From Liolophura sinensis (taxonomy: Eukaryota; Mollusca; Polyplacophora; Chitonida; Chitonidae), in contig NC_088300.1 in the NCBI RefSeq assembly GCF_032854445.1, forward strand, positions 35,941,608 to 36,005,607: a stretch of DNA of 64,000 nucleotides, given 5' to 3'. A program made the position numbers and the translations under genes. Below, in pieces: positions 30,101 to 38,220 of this stretch. The notes below the pieces were generated by a model. It saw only the letters and a program-made list of their open reading frames with translations. It was not told the origin of the DNA and searched no databases. Numbering within the stretch: position 1 is the first letter of the stretch; each line of letters opens with the position of its first letter.

Positions 30101-33100
30101 AATTGAAATTAGCAGAATGCATGTAGACTGTATGTTATTTTGCTTTAAGCACATAGGGTTCTTGTCAAAATACTAGGAATGATCATGCCGCTCCAGTGTC
30201 TAATAGTACTATATGTTAAATATTTGCACTGCGTGAGAAATCCAGCTATTAAAATACTTTTAGTCTTCTTGGTTCCTAAAGACATTGTATGGGGCTGAAT
30301 GAATTCAGCAGAAAAATAAAAAAAACATTTAAAAAAAAAAAATGTATGTGTAAAGAAAACATCCCACGGGGTGGAGACCAGTTTACCAAGCTACCGTTAG
30401 TGTGTTGTAACGGCTTTGTTATCCATGGCTCAGCAACCTGCATATGGTCATGGGCTTCCCCCTGGGATCTTCCTGGTTTCCTCCAACCATAATGTGTGTT
30501 GGCCATCAGTTAAACGTAATTTTTTTGAGTACGGCATGAAAACCAATCGGATAAATATATAAATCAATAAATCATGACAATAGAATGTGCTCTTCTGCAA
30601 ATTAGGCTGCCGTGTGTTAACAGAGCTTCACAGAGAACCCTGCCATTCATACTGGGTCTTTAAACTTGTGTTTGTAGGAGGATTATTGGTCAAGGATACA
30701 TTATGATGAGAAACAGGGAAAATCAGCAGGAGAGTGAGTAGCTTCATGTTATTTATATATCCCTGGTAGCTGTTATTTTGTAATGAAGAAATGGTGGGAC
30801 ATACAAAAATGTTGATAATATTAGTGAAAACACTATCATTTTCCTGCTCTTGATTGTCTGTCTGCTCCTTTACACCAAGAGGTACTTGGTGTAGATGCAC
30901 CAGCCATCTCCCAGAATTTTGCAAGCTGAACATAACATCACAGCTTTGCTTCCTTTTGTATACATTTCATGTTGGTATCTTTTCATGAGGTTCAGTCTTA
31001 GGTGTTAGCATGCCTTTTCAGGGTTGAATTTATGTAATACCTTCTTGGCTTTGTGTTATATATTGTGGGGAGACAAAGGTACTTTTGGAATATATTTTGT
31101 CACTGGTTTCATCCATGAAGAAACTGCACATTTTTCCGGAGGTTTATTTCATCTCAGAAAAGTGTTCTGAGGGGTTTTTTTTTAATGTAAGGTGATATCT
31201 TATTGGAATATTTTAAGCTTCAACCCCCAAAGTAATAATTCATTACATTTCTATCATTTGTTTGCCTCCAAAAAATATGCTTTTTGGGGAGAAATTTGAG
31301 GTCATTTACAGTAGTCCTGATCTATTTTAGGTTGATACGTGAACTGGGCGAAGATGGAGTGTTTCTAATCCGACCCAGCAAATCAGGCGACTGTAATGTG
31401 AGTCAATTTAAAGAGTTTTGACCAGCGTAAACTTACTGTATGAAATATATGAAAAAATATTTACATGTCATAGGAAATAAATAGAATGTATAGATATTTA
31501 TTTTTTATGAACATTTCCATCTAAATTTAAATATCTTTGATATCATATGACATATATGTTGTTAGTTTTCATCTTCATCTTATTTTACAATTGATAGGTT
31601 TCAGGCCACTTTCACAAAACTTCAGAAATTATAAAAATTTTTTTAAAAGTGAGCCAACCTGCAGATGGTCCAGGGTTTCTACCGGGCTCTGCCTGGTTTC
31701 CTAACACCATAATTCTGGCTGCTGTCATATAAGTGAAATATTCTTGAGTACGGCGTAAAACACCAATCAGATAAATAAGTAAATAAATTATAACCTTAAT
31801 CTCTTAGAATGAGAGACTCAAGGACAAGCTAGACAGAAGGTCCTAATTGCAGTAAAACGTCATTTTCTTTTGTGACATTACAGTGCTCGTGTACTTCATA
31901 GTGACATGTTTTCTGAGTACACATTAAGTAATAAAGGAAAGAAGAACTTACTTCGGAGGCTTTTGTAACAGGCGAGAGAAAATTTGTAGACTTTCCCATT
32001 GAAGTTAATATTAAAATTAGAAATAAATTAAAGTGAGCTGTGTAACTTTGCCAGTTATAACAGACAAATTAAGAGAAACTGATGTCTTTGTCAAGTTGGT
32101 CAGGGTTCATAAGGCCAGTATGAGAATGTAAGTGTTTTGAATGCATTTTCTACTGCTATGTAAGTAAATAAGTAGAAGTGTTTTCAGATTCTCATTGGGT
32201 TCTCATTGCCAGTATGAGTTTATTTATTTATTTATTTATTTGATTGGTGTTTTACGCCGTACTCAAGGATATGTCACTTATACGACGGCAGCCAGCGTTA
32301 TGGTGGGAGGAAACTGGGCAGAGCCCGGGGAAAACCCACGGCCATCCACAGGTTGCTGTCAGACCTTCCCACGTACGGCCGGAGATGAAGCCAGCATGAG
32401 CTGGACTTGAACTCACAGCGACCGCATTGGTGAGAGACTCCTGGGTCATTACGCTGCGCTAGCGCTCTAACCGGCTGAGCCACGGAGACCCCTGCCAGTA
32501 TGAGTGCCTGCATGATTTAACTAGAGCCAAGGATTTGAGGTCATTTTCAGTATTAATACATCGATGTACATGGAAAAATTTTAAGAAACTATGAACACAA
32601 ATGGCATTTAAAAAGTTTTACCATATTCTTCAGGTGCTGGTAGTCTTTGTGGAGAACATGCCAAAGCTATATAGAATATTCCAAACCGGGGTAAGTTAAC
32701 AATACTGACATAATAGAATAAAATTAGAACAAACATTTTTGGAATAACTCAGGTTGTTACCTTTCACAATATTTGAGCCTCATCTGTCTACGTCTTACCA
32801 TTCAAAATGGGTAATGAAGTTCGTCAAATTTATAATGTGACACACGTTATAACCTTTACAAATTTTAGGGACATTTTAAGACTGAATAATTTCTCCTGAG
32901 AAGCAATAATTTCAGCTAATCTTGATAAATAGAAGCAGTTTGATTTGATCAGTGATGTCCCTTTTTTTTTTTTGTGCTAAGAAATCCTCTTTAAATGAAT
33001 GGAATGACATTGGGGGGGGGGGGGGAGAGGATTGAGGGAGGGTAAGTGGGTCTGAAAATCGTATTATTATCCATACTAAATTTTCTGTAAACTTGTTTAT

Positions 33101-33738
33101 TCCCGATAAAGTTTTATATTACACAGAGACTAGGTTGTCGAGCAGTCTAAATGTAAACAAACCCGCAGGACTGCAGTAGTGAACCTTCCCTATCCATTAT
33201 ATGACTAAATATTGCTTTCAAAAAATCTACTCTGGAATTTCATGAGATCTACATTCACTGGAAAAGATTATTGTCATTCTTTCCGATAATATCCTTAAAA
33301 GATAGGTATAGTTTAACTCTCCATGTTAAGTTTAACAAAATGATTTACTTGATAACGTTGGACAAGACCACATTATAATAAAGGAGCCATGAATAAAACT
33401 TATCTTATTTCTTGGTCTTCAATTCTGAGAATTCACCTTACAGTGAAGATTTTTGTGATATTCAACTCCTGGAACTGTAAGACCGTAAACAAAAAAGGCA
33501 TGAATATATACAGGGCAGTGATCTTAATGTGTGTAATAATGAAAAAAAAACATTTACATATATATATGTTTTTTAAACTAATAACTTGTTTTCTCTTCTT
33601 CAGGATTCGTTTTACCTGAGGGAGAATGTGACATTCAAGAGTACAGAAGAGTTGGTGTGCCACTATTACCAAAACAAACTGCCTTGTAAAATCTATCTGA
33701 AAATGCCCTATTTCCTACACCCAAATTATAAAGAGTGA
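1328..33738 (+). CDS. SH3BP2: SH3BP2-like PH-SH2 adaptor protein (whole coding span, spliced)
   Basis: Adaptor that couples tyrosine kinases to phospholipids and SH3/SH2 partners at the membrane. Main-model exons: 1328-1388, 8780-8878, 14491-14593, 17259-17435, 18145-18275, 19714-19839, 20772-20842, 21395-21426, 26792-26882, 26988-27014, 29882-29938, 30678-30733, 31331-31397, 32634-32690, 33604-33738; phases agree throughout, giving 429 aa. A possible cassette exon at 22156-22200 adds 15 aa. The PH domain spans about residues 33-146; the segment YNTVYRAGEV aligns gap-free with human YNRVMRAAEE. The linker has candidate phosphotyrosines (SYEDIE, EIYSD, EEYVDAE) and SH3-ligand prolines (TPLPPR, KPLPPPVK). 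The SH2 domain spans about 326-425 with FLIRPS, whose Arg358 is the phosphotyrosine-binding arginine. Human SH3BP2 is 561 aa; this linker is shorter. An in-frame TAG at 1310 and A at -3 support the start. Small linker exons are the least certain part. Confidence 0.9.
1655..1958 (+). mobile_element. SINE family 2, tRNA-like head, (ACAT) tail
   Basis: The head (ggcctaatggttagaac ... gagatcaaaacctggttggg) looks like pol III box A and box B. The body shares stretches such as tggcatgatacttcag with copies at 7965, 8350, 14755 and 24240. The tail runs straight into an (ACAT)n microsatellite. Confidence 0.7.
1959..2047 (+). repeat. (ACAT)n microsatellite
   Basis: About 22 tandem ACAT units with an ACAC interruption. 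It sits at the 3' end of a SINE whose other copies end in a few ACAT or ACTC units. Long reading frames across it, (YIHT)n and (MYVC)n, are repeat translation. Confidence 0.95.
2089..2105. repeat. Poly-C run
   Basis: About 17 consecutive C (2089-2105) shortly after the ACAT microsatellite. Confidence 0.9.
3815..4057 (+). mobile_element. Main SINE family, near full-length, with TSD
   Basis: It begins inside the tRNA-like head (ttgggtagcacgctagcgcag) and ends gtaaaacaccaatcaaat. It is flanked by a 12-bp target-site duplication, aactagtcctcc, at 3803-3814 and 4058-4069. It lies in intron 1 of the SH3BP2-like gene. Confidence 0.9.
5688..5775 (+). mobile_element. Main SINE family, internal fragment
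   Basis: Contains tacgtgggaaggtctccc through tttcctcccaccataatgc, lacking both head and tail. Confidence 0.8.
6069..6107. repeat. Poly-A tract
   Basis: An A run of nearly 40 nt with one early T interruption, in intron 1. It could be the tail of a retroposed sequence, but I recognise no element upstream. Confidence 0.8.
7538..7640 (-). mobile_element. Main SINE family, 3' fragment (minus)
   Basis: (TTTA)n is followed by a degraded reverse complement of the SINE 3' end, including ctcaagaatatttcactt and tggtgggagg. Confidence 0.8.
7965..8222 (+). mobile_element. SINE family 2 copy
   Basis: Shares gggtcatacaaaagacttc, gtcatgtctggtgtcttc, gcatgatacttcagtgg and acaagaagacacagtatat with copies at 1655, 8350, 14755 and 24240. 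The tRNA-like head is mostly missing. Confidence 0.7.
8350..8665 (+). mobile_element. SINE family 2 copy with head
   Basis: The head, tttggtgccctaaaggttag ... aaatcaaatccaggtcggg, keeps box A- and box B-like segments. The body runs to cgacttaaaaattgttgag. It ends 120 bp before the second coding exon of the SH3BP2-like gene. Confidence 0.7.
8780..8878 (+). CDS. SH3BP2: SH3BP2-like exon 2 (start of PH domain)
   Basis: Acceptor GATTTTAG, donor CCAT|GTAAGT. Encodes AQDLVRGNYTLAGWLRKRG and then RLNVIPGARKVFP. GWLRKRG is the first beta strand of a PH domain, like YLHKKGG in human SH3BP2. The split codon T+GG forms the Trp that begins the next strand. Confidence 0.88.
9510..9689 (+). repeat. Direct duplication of about 70 bp, 109 bp apart
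   Basis: 9510-9580 and 9619-9689 both start caagtatataaaccagtatt and end ttttaacaatat, with a handful of differences. An AT-rich spacer of 38 bp lies between them. Confidence 0.85.
11395..12290 (+). pseudogene. Degenerate Tc1/mariner-type transposase relic
   Basis: Conceptual translation with frameshifts and stops shows Tc1-family landmarks in order: an N-terminal LTPEELERAIVFIEVGLG-like helix region, WGGITF, GHVNA and YRDAIL blocks, and a C-terminal MRRHSMACIANRGR followed by a stop. The usual QDNARPH block is frameshifted. A 3' flank with aataaaacttgattt follows. No intact reading frame remains, and I did not find terminal inverted repeats with confidence. An unrelated inverted repeat (about 12008-12080, agttacatg/cttgtaact) interrupts it before the C-terminus. 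Confidence 0.75.
12709..12806 (-). mobile_element. Main SINE family, 3' fragment (minus)
   Basis: Reverse complement of the 3' half: cattggtgtctttacgccg, tatttcacttatacgac, cagcattatggtgggagg. Confidence 0.85.
13228..13306 (+). mobile_element. Main SINE family, decayed 3' fragment
   Basis: Recognisable pieces are gggtcatgggtttcccc, cataatgctg and ataaatgaaatattt, all diverged. Confidence 0.6.
14033..14108 (+). mobile_element. Main SINE family, 3' end fragment
   Basis: Contains aagtgaaatattcttgagta and aaaacaccaatcaaataaat plus an AAAT tail. Confidence 0.85.
14491..14593 (+). CDS. SH3BP2: SH3BP2-like exon 3 (PH domain)
   Basis: Acceptor TGATCTGTAG, donor AACAC|GTAAGT. Encodes LHQFVVLHEGCLYTFKNE then TAKKPLRAFSLYGYNT. 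This matches the human PH segment LRFVIIHKRCVYYFK and the AFSLSGYN strand closely. Confidence 0.92.
14755..15085 (+). mobile_element. SINE family 2 copy
   Basis: Head gggatcaaaccctggttggg; body with gcatcatacttcagtgg and caagaagacacagtacat; tail near acgccaagtatacatatac. It lies just after the third coding exon of the SH3BP2-like gene. Confidence 0.7.
17259..17435 (+). CDS. SH3BP2: SH3BP2-like exon 4 (PH domain, C-terminal helix)
   Basis: I chose the acceptor CTTTCATGACAG (ending 17258). It keeps frame and gives VYRAGEVLPAEAPWAFKI, the same length as the human segment. A later AG at 17266-17267 would also keep frame but shortens the match by three residues. The exon continues through YKTYYFSAMTEQHMKEWM, containing the PH-domain helix with its invariant Trp, and ends in a basic stretch. 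Donor AG|GTTTGT. Confidence 0.9.
17590..17775 (+). mobile_element. SINE family 3 candidate (tRNA-like head)
   Basis: Box A-like gctagcgagatggttaaagc and box B-like gatgttcaaatcacgctc precede a body that resembles the copy at 39085 (caggtacctggttgaggc; tttcctctggacataaacc). Confidence 0.5.
17800..17990 (+). mobile_element. Main SINE family copy, 3' truncated
   Basis: Head ccatggctgaggtggttagc through cccaccataatgct; the usual 3' end is absent. Confidence 0.85.
18145..18275 (+). CDS. SH3BP2: SH3BP2-like exon 5 (acidic linker, SH3-ligand motif)
   Basis: Encodes TRADGQDEDEQSISYEDIE, then REIYSDPSQLVITDKTPLPP and RQDD. Tyrosines in acidic surroundings (Y162, Y170) are plausible kinase targets. 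TPLPPR fits a proline-rich SH3 ligand. Donor GATG|GTATGC. Confidence 0.85.
18802..19163 (+). mobile_element. 5'-truncated SINE plus 222-bp attached module (copy A)
   Basis: The SINE 3' half (18802-18941) is followed directly by 222 bp (18942-19163) that recurs after the SINE at 31655 with no indel and about nine mismatches by eye. The module contains gtgctcgtgtacctcatag and ggaggcttttgtaacaggcg. Intron between the exons at 18145 and 19714. Confidence 0.85.
19714..19839 (+). CDS. SH3BP2: SH3BP2-like exon 6 (EEYVDAE and proline-rich linker)
   Basis: Acceptor CATACACAG, donor CAAG|GTAATC. Encodes ESDEEYVDAERPPDTPVLPR and IISKPLPPPVKLKPKPKLGK. EEYVDAE is a good phosphotyrosine/SH2-ligand candidate, and KPLPPPVK a likely SH3 ligand with basic residues following. 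Confidence 0.85.
20245..20345 (+). mobile_element. SINE family 3 candidate, head fragment
   Basis: The tRNA-like sequence tggctctgatgattaaagc and ttgtatgttcaaatccagc resembles the heads at 17590 and 39085. Confidence 0.4.
20772..20842 (+). CDS. SH3BP2: SH3BP2-like exon 7 (linker, tandem donor)
   Basis: Encodes SPEKDLQQGITAEFKERLG followed by VSPN. Two donors 12 nt apart, GGG|GTGAGC (GT at 20831) and AAT|GTGAGT (GT at 20843), are both phase 0, so VSPN may be optional. No homology was recognised; support comes from phase and splice sites. Confidence 0.65.
21395..21426 (+). CDS. SH3BP2: SH3BP2-like exon 8 (small linker exon)
   Basis: A 32-nt exon after the pyrimidine tract CTTTTTTTCTTGAAG, donor GTGAG|GTAAGT. 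Encodes PRKKPVELPV plus two bases (AG) that become Arg with either downstream exon. Joined to the exon at 26792 it gives VRKPPDGKN. Confidence 0.65.
22156..22200 (+). CDS. Possible 45-nt cassette exon of the SH3BP2-like gene
   Basis: Acceptor TGCTTTTAG, donor ATGG|GTAACA (weak). Encodes KNKLEHHVEKPEQNG in frame and has the same phase at both ends, so it can be included or skipped without a frameshift. Inclusion replaces the Arg before KPPDG with Gly. It has no recognised homology and could be a pseudo-exon. Confidence 0.35.
23968..24157 (+). mobile_element. Main SINE family, 5'-truncated, with TSD
   Basis: Starts aatgcggtcgctgtgagt and ends in AAAT units. Flanked by tcaaaatgtttgcc (23954-23967) and tcaaaatgtgtgcc (24158-24171), a 14-bp duplication with one mismatch. 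Confidence 0.9.
24235..24452 (+). mobile_element. SINE family 2 copy, ACAT tail
   Basis: Contains ggtgtcatgtctggtgtctt and acaagaagacacatgtacac, and ends attaaaccccaagcacacat followed by acat. This gives the family 3' end most clearly. Confidence 0.75.
26128..26190 (+). repeat. 18-bp tandem repeat, about 3 copies
   Basis: Unit ttaaggccagctgttctg repeated three times with small changes, in an intron. Confidence 0.85.
26792..26882 (+). CDS. SH3BP2: SH3BP2-like exon with tankyrase-motif-like PPDG
   Basis: Acceptor TTGTCATTATAG, donor ACG|GTGAGG. Encodes KPPDGKNFTLTDRVERKPPN then LPIRPGHGRT. KPPDGKNF resembles SPPDGQSF of human SH3BP2, the tankyrase-binding site mutated in cherubism. The arginine that opens that motif comes from the split codon with the exon at 21395. 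Confidence 0.8.
26988..27014 (+). CDS. SH3BP2: SH3BP2-like microexon LCDDESPLK
   Basis: A 27-nt phase-0 exon after CTTCTTTCAG, donor AAG|GTATAG. It is short and without homology; support is the splice sites and phase only. It lies just upstream of the 24-bp minisatellite. Confidence 0.5.
27110..28312 (+). repeat. 24-bp minisatellite, about 1.2 kb, two subtypes
   Basis: The first part (to about 27410) repeats tgcctggcatgtgtgttccc plus tgtg. The second repeats gagttggacgtgtgtgttgc plus ctgt. Both have a 24-bp period and share the atgtgtgtt core. Because 24 is a multiple of three, several frames on both strands stay open (Cys-rich CELDMCVA-like repeats); I do not take these as genes. It begins about 95 bp after the exon at 26988. 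Confidence 0.92.
28615..28650 (+). CDS. Possible extra microexon (NCPRKKVTTYVV)
   Basis: A 36-nt phase-0 open stretch between GTGTTTTTAG and GTT|GTAAGT. It would add 12 residues without a frameshift. Splice sites are good, but there is no homology, so it is left out of the main model. Confidence 0.25.
29882..29938 (+). CDS. SH3BP2: SH3BP2-like linker exon before SH2
   Basis: Acceptor GCTTCTTTCAG, donor CAG|GTAACA. Encodes SPSIPSEIAPLPPQTSQYQ, phase 0 at both ends, with the proline motif APLPPQ. It leads directly into the SH2 domain. Confidence 0.75.
30428..30572 (+). mobile_element. Main SINE family, old 3' fragment
   Basis: Degraded gcaacctgcatatggtcatg ... tgagtacggcatgaaaacc and an AT-rich tail, just upstream of the first SH2 exon. 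Confidence 0.8.
30678..30733 (+). CDS. SH3BP2: SH3BP2-like exon, start of SH2 domain
   Basis: Acceptor TTTGTAG, donor GAGA|GTGAGT. Encodes EDYWSRIHYDEKQGKSAG and two bases of Glu. The Trp near the start is the usual W at the SH2 N-terminus. Confidence 0.85.
31331..31397 (+). CDS. SH3BP2: SH3BP2-like exon, SH2 FLIRPS strand
   Basis: Acceptor CTATTTTAG, donor AAT|GTGAGT. Encodes LIRELGEDGVFLIRPSKSG and DCN. FLIRPS is the SH2 FLVRES-type motif; its Arg358 should bind phosphotyrosine. Confidence 0.93.
31655..32007 (+). mobile_element. 5'-truncated SINE plus 222-bp attached module (copy B)
   Basis: The SINE 3' half is followed by the module at 31786-32007, colinear with 18942-19163. The SINE parts of the two copies differ much more than the modules do. 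Confidence 0.85.
32220..32492 (-). mobile_element. Main SINE family, full-length (minus), with TSD
   Basis: The most complete copy. On the minus strand it runs from gtctccgtggctcagccgg (box A) past gagttcaagtcc (box B) to the (AAAT)n tail. The 13-bp duplication tgccagtatgagt lies at 32207-32219 and 32493-32505. Intron between two SH2 exons. Confidence 0.95.
32634..32690 (+). CDS. SH3BP2: SH3BP2-like exon, SH2 central strands
   Basis: Acceptor ATTCTTCAG, donor GGG|GTAAGT. Encodes VLVVFVENMPKLYRIFQTG, equivalent to human VLVVWDETSNKVRNYRIFE. Confidence 0.93.
33014..33027. repeat. Poly-G run
   Basis: An uninterrupted G tract in the last intron of the SH3BP2-like gene. Confidence 0.85.
33604..33738 (+). 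CDS. SH3BP2: SH3BP2-like terminal exon, SH2 C-terminal half
   Basis: Acceptor TCTCTTCTTCAG. Encodes DSFYLRENVTFKSTEELVCH, then YYQNKLPCKIYLKMPYFLHP and NYKE, then TGA. It matches human SKFYLEGEVLF...MVEHYHTHVLPS in order and spacing. Confidence 0.93.
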   Translation, partial: DSFYLRENVTFKSTEELVCHYYQNKLPCKIYLKMPYFLHPNYKE

Positions 33739-35682
33739 TATATGATGGAATATGTGGGAAAACCGTCTGTACTGAAGCAGAAAACAAACAGTTTACAGTA
33801 CATCACAAGAAAGAATTGTTTTGTTGGTGGACCTATGAAAGGCGGAGAGTTGAGAGTGCCATTATGTGCAGGACGTCATCAGAGGAACTGAAAAGAATAT
33901 TTTCTTTGAGAGTGGCAGATTGAATGAGAAATGCTGATTTGATATTCTGATGACAATATGGCATTGACAAATCCTTAAAATTGGACTCCAACCTAAAGCT
34001 GCACATATGCACGGGAAACTGAGGTTGTCTCATAGCAGTTGCGGTTGTGTTGAAGTGAAGTGGCTGTTTGCTGTTAAAGGAATTCACTCTAAAAAAAAAA
34101 AAAAAATGTTTGAGAGATGCTGAGAAATGATGATGTGCCCTGTTACCCAACAAAGAATAATGTGCCAGTTAAATGCATGGACTGCATTGCGAAATGTTTC
34201 TTTCTAATCTTGTCTGTAGGATATGAAGAAACAGGCAGGCTCAGTTCATGAAGCAGACATACTGAGGATGTGGTAATACAAAACTCACTGTTCATAAGGT
34301 GCTGTTGTGAACGTTGATGTATTTTTACAGTAATTTATACTGGGTTTGCATGCAGGGAAACGAGAAATGTTACAAAAAGGAAATTAAAAGAAATGCTTTA
34401 ATCAAAAGTGACCACTTCAGTTGTTTGCATTCCACATGCTTAGCCCACTAGTGTTTCTCTTAGGCAGATTGGTATAGACTTATTTGTACCTGAAGTAGAT
34501 AGGCCTGTAGCATAATGAATAGTCATACATGTGATATGTGATATATTTTATGGGGTAAAGGACTTTTGAGCATACTGTAAAGAATTAGCTGAAATTTTAT
34601 CTTTTTCAACTGGATATAATGAAAAAGAAGGGCTGCACAACTGTGTTTCAAATTGTCCAGCGACAAGTATTCTCACCTTAAGATTAGGCAAAATATTCCA
34701 GGCAATGTCAGTTTTCAAAAATTAGAGAAAAAGAAAGGAAAAGAAAATATCCCATTGCCTGTAGTTCTGTAACAGTGGAACAACAAGGCCAGAAAATGAA
34801 AGAATCTGGCTGTCTATCTATATATTAACCACATTTCAAGTTCGTTTATGAAAATTTTATTTTATGCCTTCCTTGTGGCATGATACCTTGCCATTTGAAA
34901 TTTCTTTACAAATTCTACCCTTTCAAACATCCCAAGATGCATTGCTCATCTGAAATATTACTGATCATGATGCTGCTGCTCTTCAGTGTTAATTATAAAC
35001 CTCAAAATCAGGGGTACAACGTTAAACCCTAAGCACTCACTCGCTCACTCACTCAAAATCAGGGCATTAGTGTCAACAGAGCCTTTATGTAATGAGATAA
35101 TAGTATGTTTTTTCTTTTTTGACTAACACATATATGTTTTACTTCATCAGTTTGTCAGCAAAGGCCGCTAGGTGTTCCATGTTTTATGAAAACAGTTTTT
35201 ATAATCATCACCCTTAATTAAGGTAACATCAACTAAGCCACCTGTACAGGTATGCTCATTTGTATTTATCCGTGACAACATCATTGTCACTATGATTCCT
35301 AGATGTAGTTGATGAAACCGCTGCCAAATTATTGACCTAATTAAGTCGACCTGTGAATAAGGCAGGTTGTAGGATTTCAGTGGTGGATAAAACAACTAAC
35401 AGCGTGCGATTTTAAAAACATTCATTTCTTCCGTATGTGTTAGAGAATATTTACCCAGTTCTATCATAAATACTTTGCTTTATTACTTCCCTGGCCCTTG
35501 GTGCTAAAAAAACCAGTATATTTAGTGGTCCACGCCATCCTAGCAGAACGCCTTTTGAAATCCTGTGGATTATTATTATTCTTTAGTCAGTTCGTAAAAT
35601 TGCAAGATCTCGAAATGTGGAAAAGGTAGAAAAAACAAATTTTGGGGTTTCAATAACAAACATATGGAATAACTTTTTACGT

Positions 35683-35713
<31 letters not shown>

Positions 35714-36421
35714 AATTTTATTCATAATCTTAAAAAATCTTCTTCTCCAGAATGGCTGAAGCTATGGGCATGAAATTTTTGTTAGCATTCTAAGTGGATG
35801 ACCATACGAAGATTCCAAAAATCATTGAGTTTAGTATTCAAATCAAGCTATAAGTGACCAATGAAATTAGCTCAAAAAGAGATCAACTCTAAAACTGCAC
35901 AGTTATGTTGAAAACATTTCTGAGAATAGCTTGACGTCAGGATTATGAATTTCAAAGAATTTTTTCTGTTCAAGTTGTGGTTTTCATATAATTGCTAAAA
36001 AACTTTTCAGAAATCGTTTGATTTGTCTCCAAATTTAACATGCAAGCTGCAGTTTACCATGGGAACTGACATCAACTTTGCAAACAATGTATCACTTTTG
36101 TCTTTTGTTCTGGTCTATCATCAGGAGATCAAAGCTGCCTAATCTCTGTGCCAATTTTCAGTACTAGGTACATTGTAAATGATATGTGGCATATGTATAT
36201 ATATTTATTGCAGCTGTTGCCAAAAATAGGAACATTTGACGGTTTAAGTTTGAAGTGTCAAGCACTTCTTGTATGGCTCTTTTTCATGTGTGACTGTGTT
36301 CTGCGACATATTACCTTGATTTCTGCACTCCCATGAACAGATTAAAATGTTTTAGATGTCGTGTAGGTCTGTTCTTTTTTAAACCATTTTTAGTTTATTT
36401 CTCAATTATTGATGTAAATTC

Positions 36422-36573
36422 CTGACCACTGCAGATCTATACCTGACCTGATCTTTCCCCAGCAGATCTGTCCCTGACCTGACTTTACCCCAGCAGGTCT
36501 ATCCCTGACCTGATCTTACCCTAGCAGATCTATCCCTGACCTGATCCTACCCCAGCAGATCTACCCTTGACCA
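36422..36573 (+). repeat. 31-bp tandem repeat, 4-5 copies
   Basis: The unit resembles gacctgatcttaccccagca then gatctatccct. Copies differ by a few bases and the first is shortened. Confidence 0.85.
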
Positions 36574-36961
36574 GTAAGGTTGCAGGCTTGCCCTTGTGGG
36601 TAAGGCTTAAAAGGATAAAGAATTGACTGATTGGCTGGCGGTGTAGATAGGATTTCCTGGCTTAATTCCTACAGTTTTGGCCACACTTGAATAAATGTGA
36701 CATTCATAAAATTCATTTGAGGCAAGGCATAGCCTGGACCCGCCTATTTCTCACACCATCCAATCAGGGTTGTGTCTGTGTTCCGTTAAGTCAAGAGGGT
36801 TGTCCGGTATTTGGTGAATGACAGTGGTTTTTTTGCTTGGTGTTAAATACCAAGACAGAAAGTGCCATAGCACTTTAAACTGTTATTGTTTCCAGGTATG
36901 TTTAAAAGAAAAGACAACAAATCATGTAATCTGAGTTATTTAGGAAAAGGGTTAAAAGAGT

Positions 36962-37111
36962 TCTGCCGTATGTGGGATGGTCTTTCGGCAACCTGCGGAT
37001 GGTCGTGGGTTTTTTCCCAGGCTTTGCCCGGATTTCTCCCACCATAAAGATGGCCGCCGTTGTTTAAGTGAAATATTCTTGAGTACAGTGTAAAACACCA
37101 ATCAAATAAAA
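36962..37111 (+). mobile_element. Main SINE family, 5'-truncated
   Basis: ctgccgtatgtgggatggtc through gtgtaaaacaccaatcaaat. Confidence 0.9.
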
Positions 37112-38214
37112 GAATTCTAACTGGTCAGTCAATATTTTTCAGGCACGCTTGTACTAAGTCATGAAATAAACTTCATTAAGGGGTCCAGTAAGATGCGCCA
37201 TGATAAAGCATCAGGAAACATGACGCTGCATCACTTGTACAGTATGCACATATGCTTAAAACCCAAAACAGGGTATGGGTGACGTAAACGCAAACAGACT
37301 TTAGGTTATAGAAATGACTCTCGCCCCACTGGATAAAACTGAAAACATGGCAGCGTTTTCGACAGATGTAATGCGCTTTATTTTGTTATACCTCATTTGT
37401 GCGACATCACAAAAGTAAAAAGTTGCACTTTTTAAACTTTCTGTAGTCAGGAATGCTTTGCTGTATCTATAGATTTGTTGTAGTGTTGTCTTTTTATGTC
37501 TCTCATGATCAGGGTTAGTCTGCTGAAATAAAGAGTATAATTTTTCCACATACTGAATGTTTGGGTTTGTGATTGGAATGTTGTATTTGATACTCGAGCT
37601 TAATGTTACGTATGTGTGTAAATGAGAATGAGCAAAGGGCATGGATAAGTGTCTTCCCTTATGTCTTGTTTAAACAGCAAGATATGAAATTGATGTAATA
37701 TTTTTATTGATAACCAGTGAACTTTCGAGATTTTTTTAGATAAGTTTTTTCCCATGAAAAAAATGTGTCACCCCTGCGGCAGTGACATTTCTTACTTATA
37801 TTTTAAAATATTATTTACTGTTCATTTGTAAATACCTATCCAAAGACCTAGTGCTGGTCTAATTTTCTGAATATACTAGTAATTCTTTTGACATTTATTA
37901 TACAATCTTAGCATATTGTTTGTATAAGATAAATAATATTACGGGCACCATGACAGCTGGATAATACGTGTACATGTAATAACTAATAACCGTGGTATTT
38001 TTTATTTTTTTTGCATGCATGTCATATACTACATGTATTTGCCTTTTTCATTTTGCACAATTTTGTACACTTACATTGCCATCTGCATAGAATGATAATT
38101 AGTGTAAATAATTAATAAAAAAATGGCAAATTATCTACATTGTCTTTGATTTCTGCTGTACAGAATTATTTTTATCTACAATGACTGACAGAATATTCAT
38201 TCCTGTAAGTTACA

Positions 38215-38220
38215 AATAAA
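38215..38220 (+). terminator. Candidate poly(A) signal AATAAA
   Basis: Hexamer followed by a T-rich stretch. It is one of several candidates for the SH3BP2-like transcript end. Confidence 0.25.
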
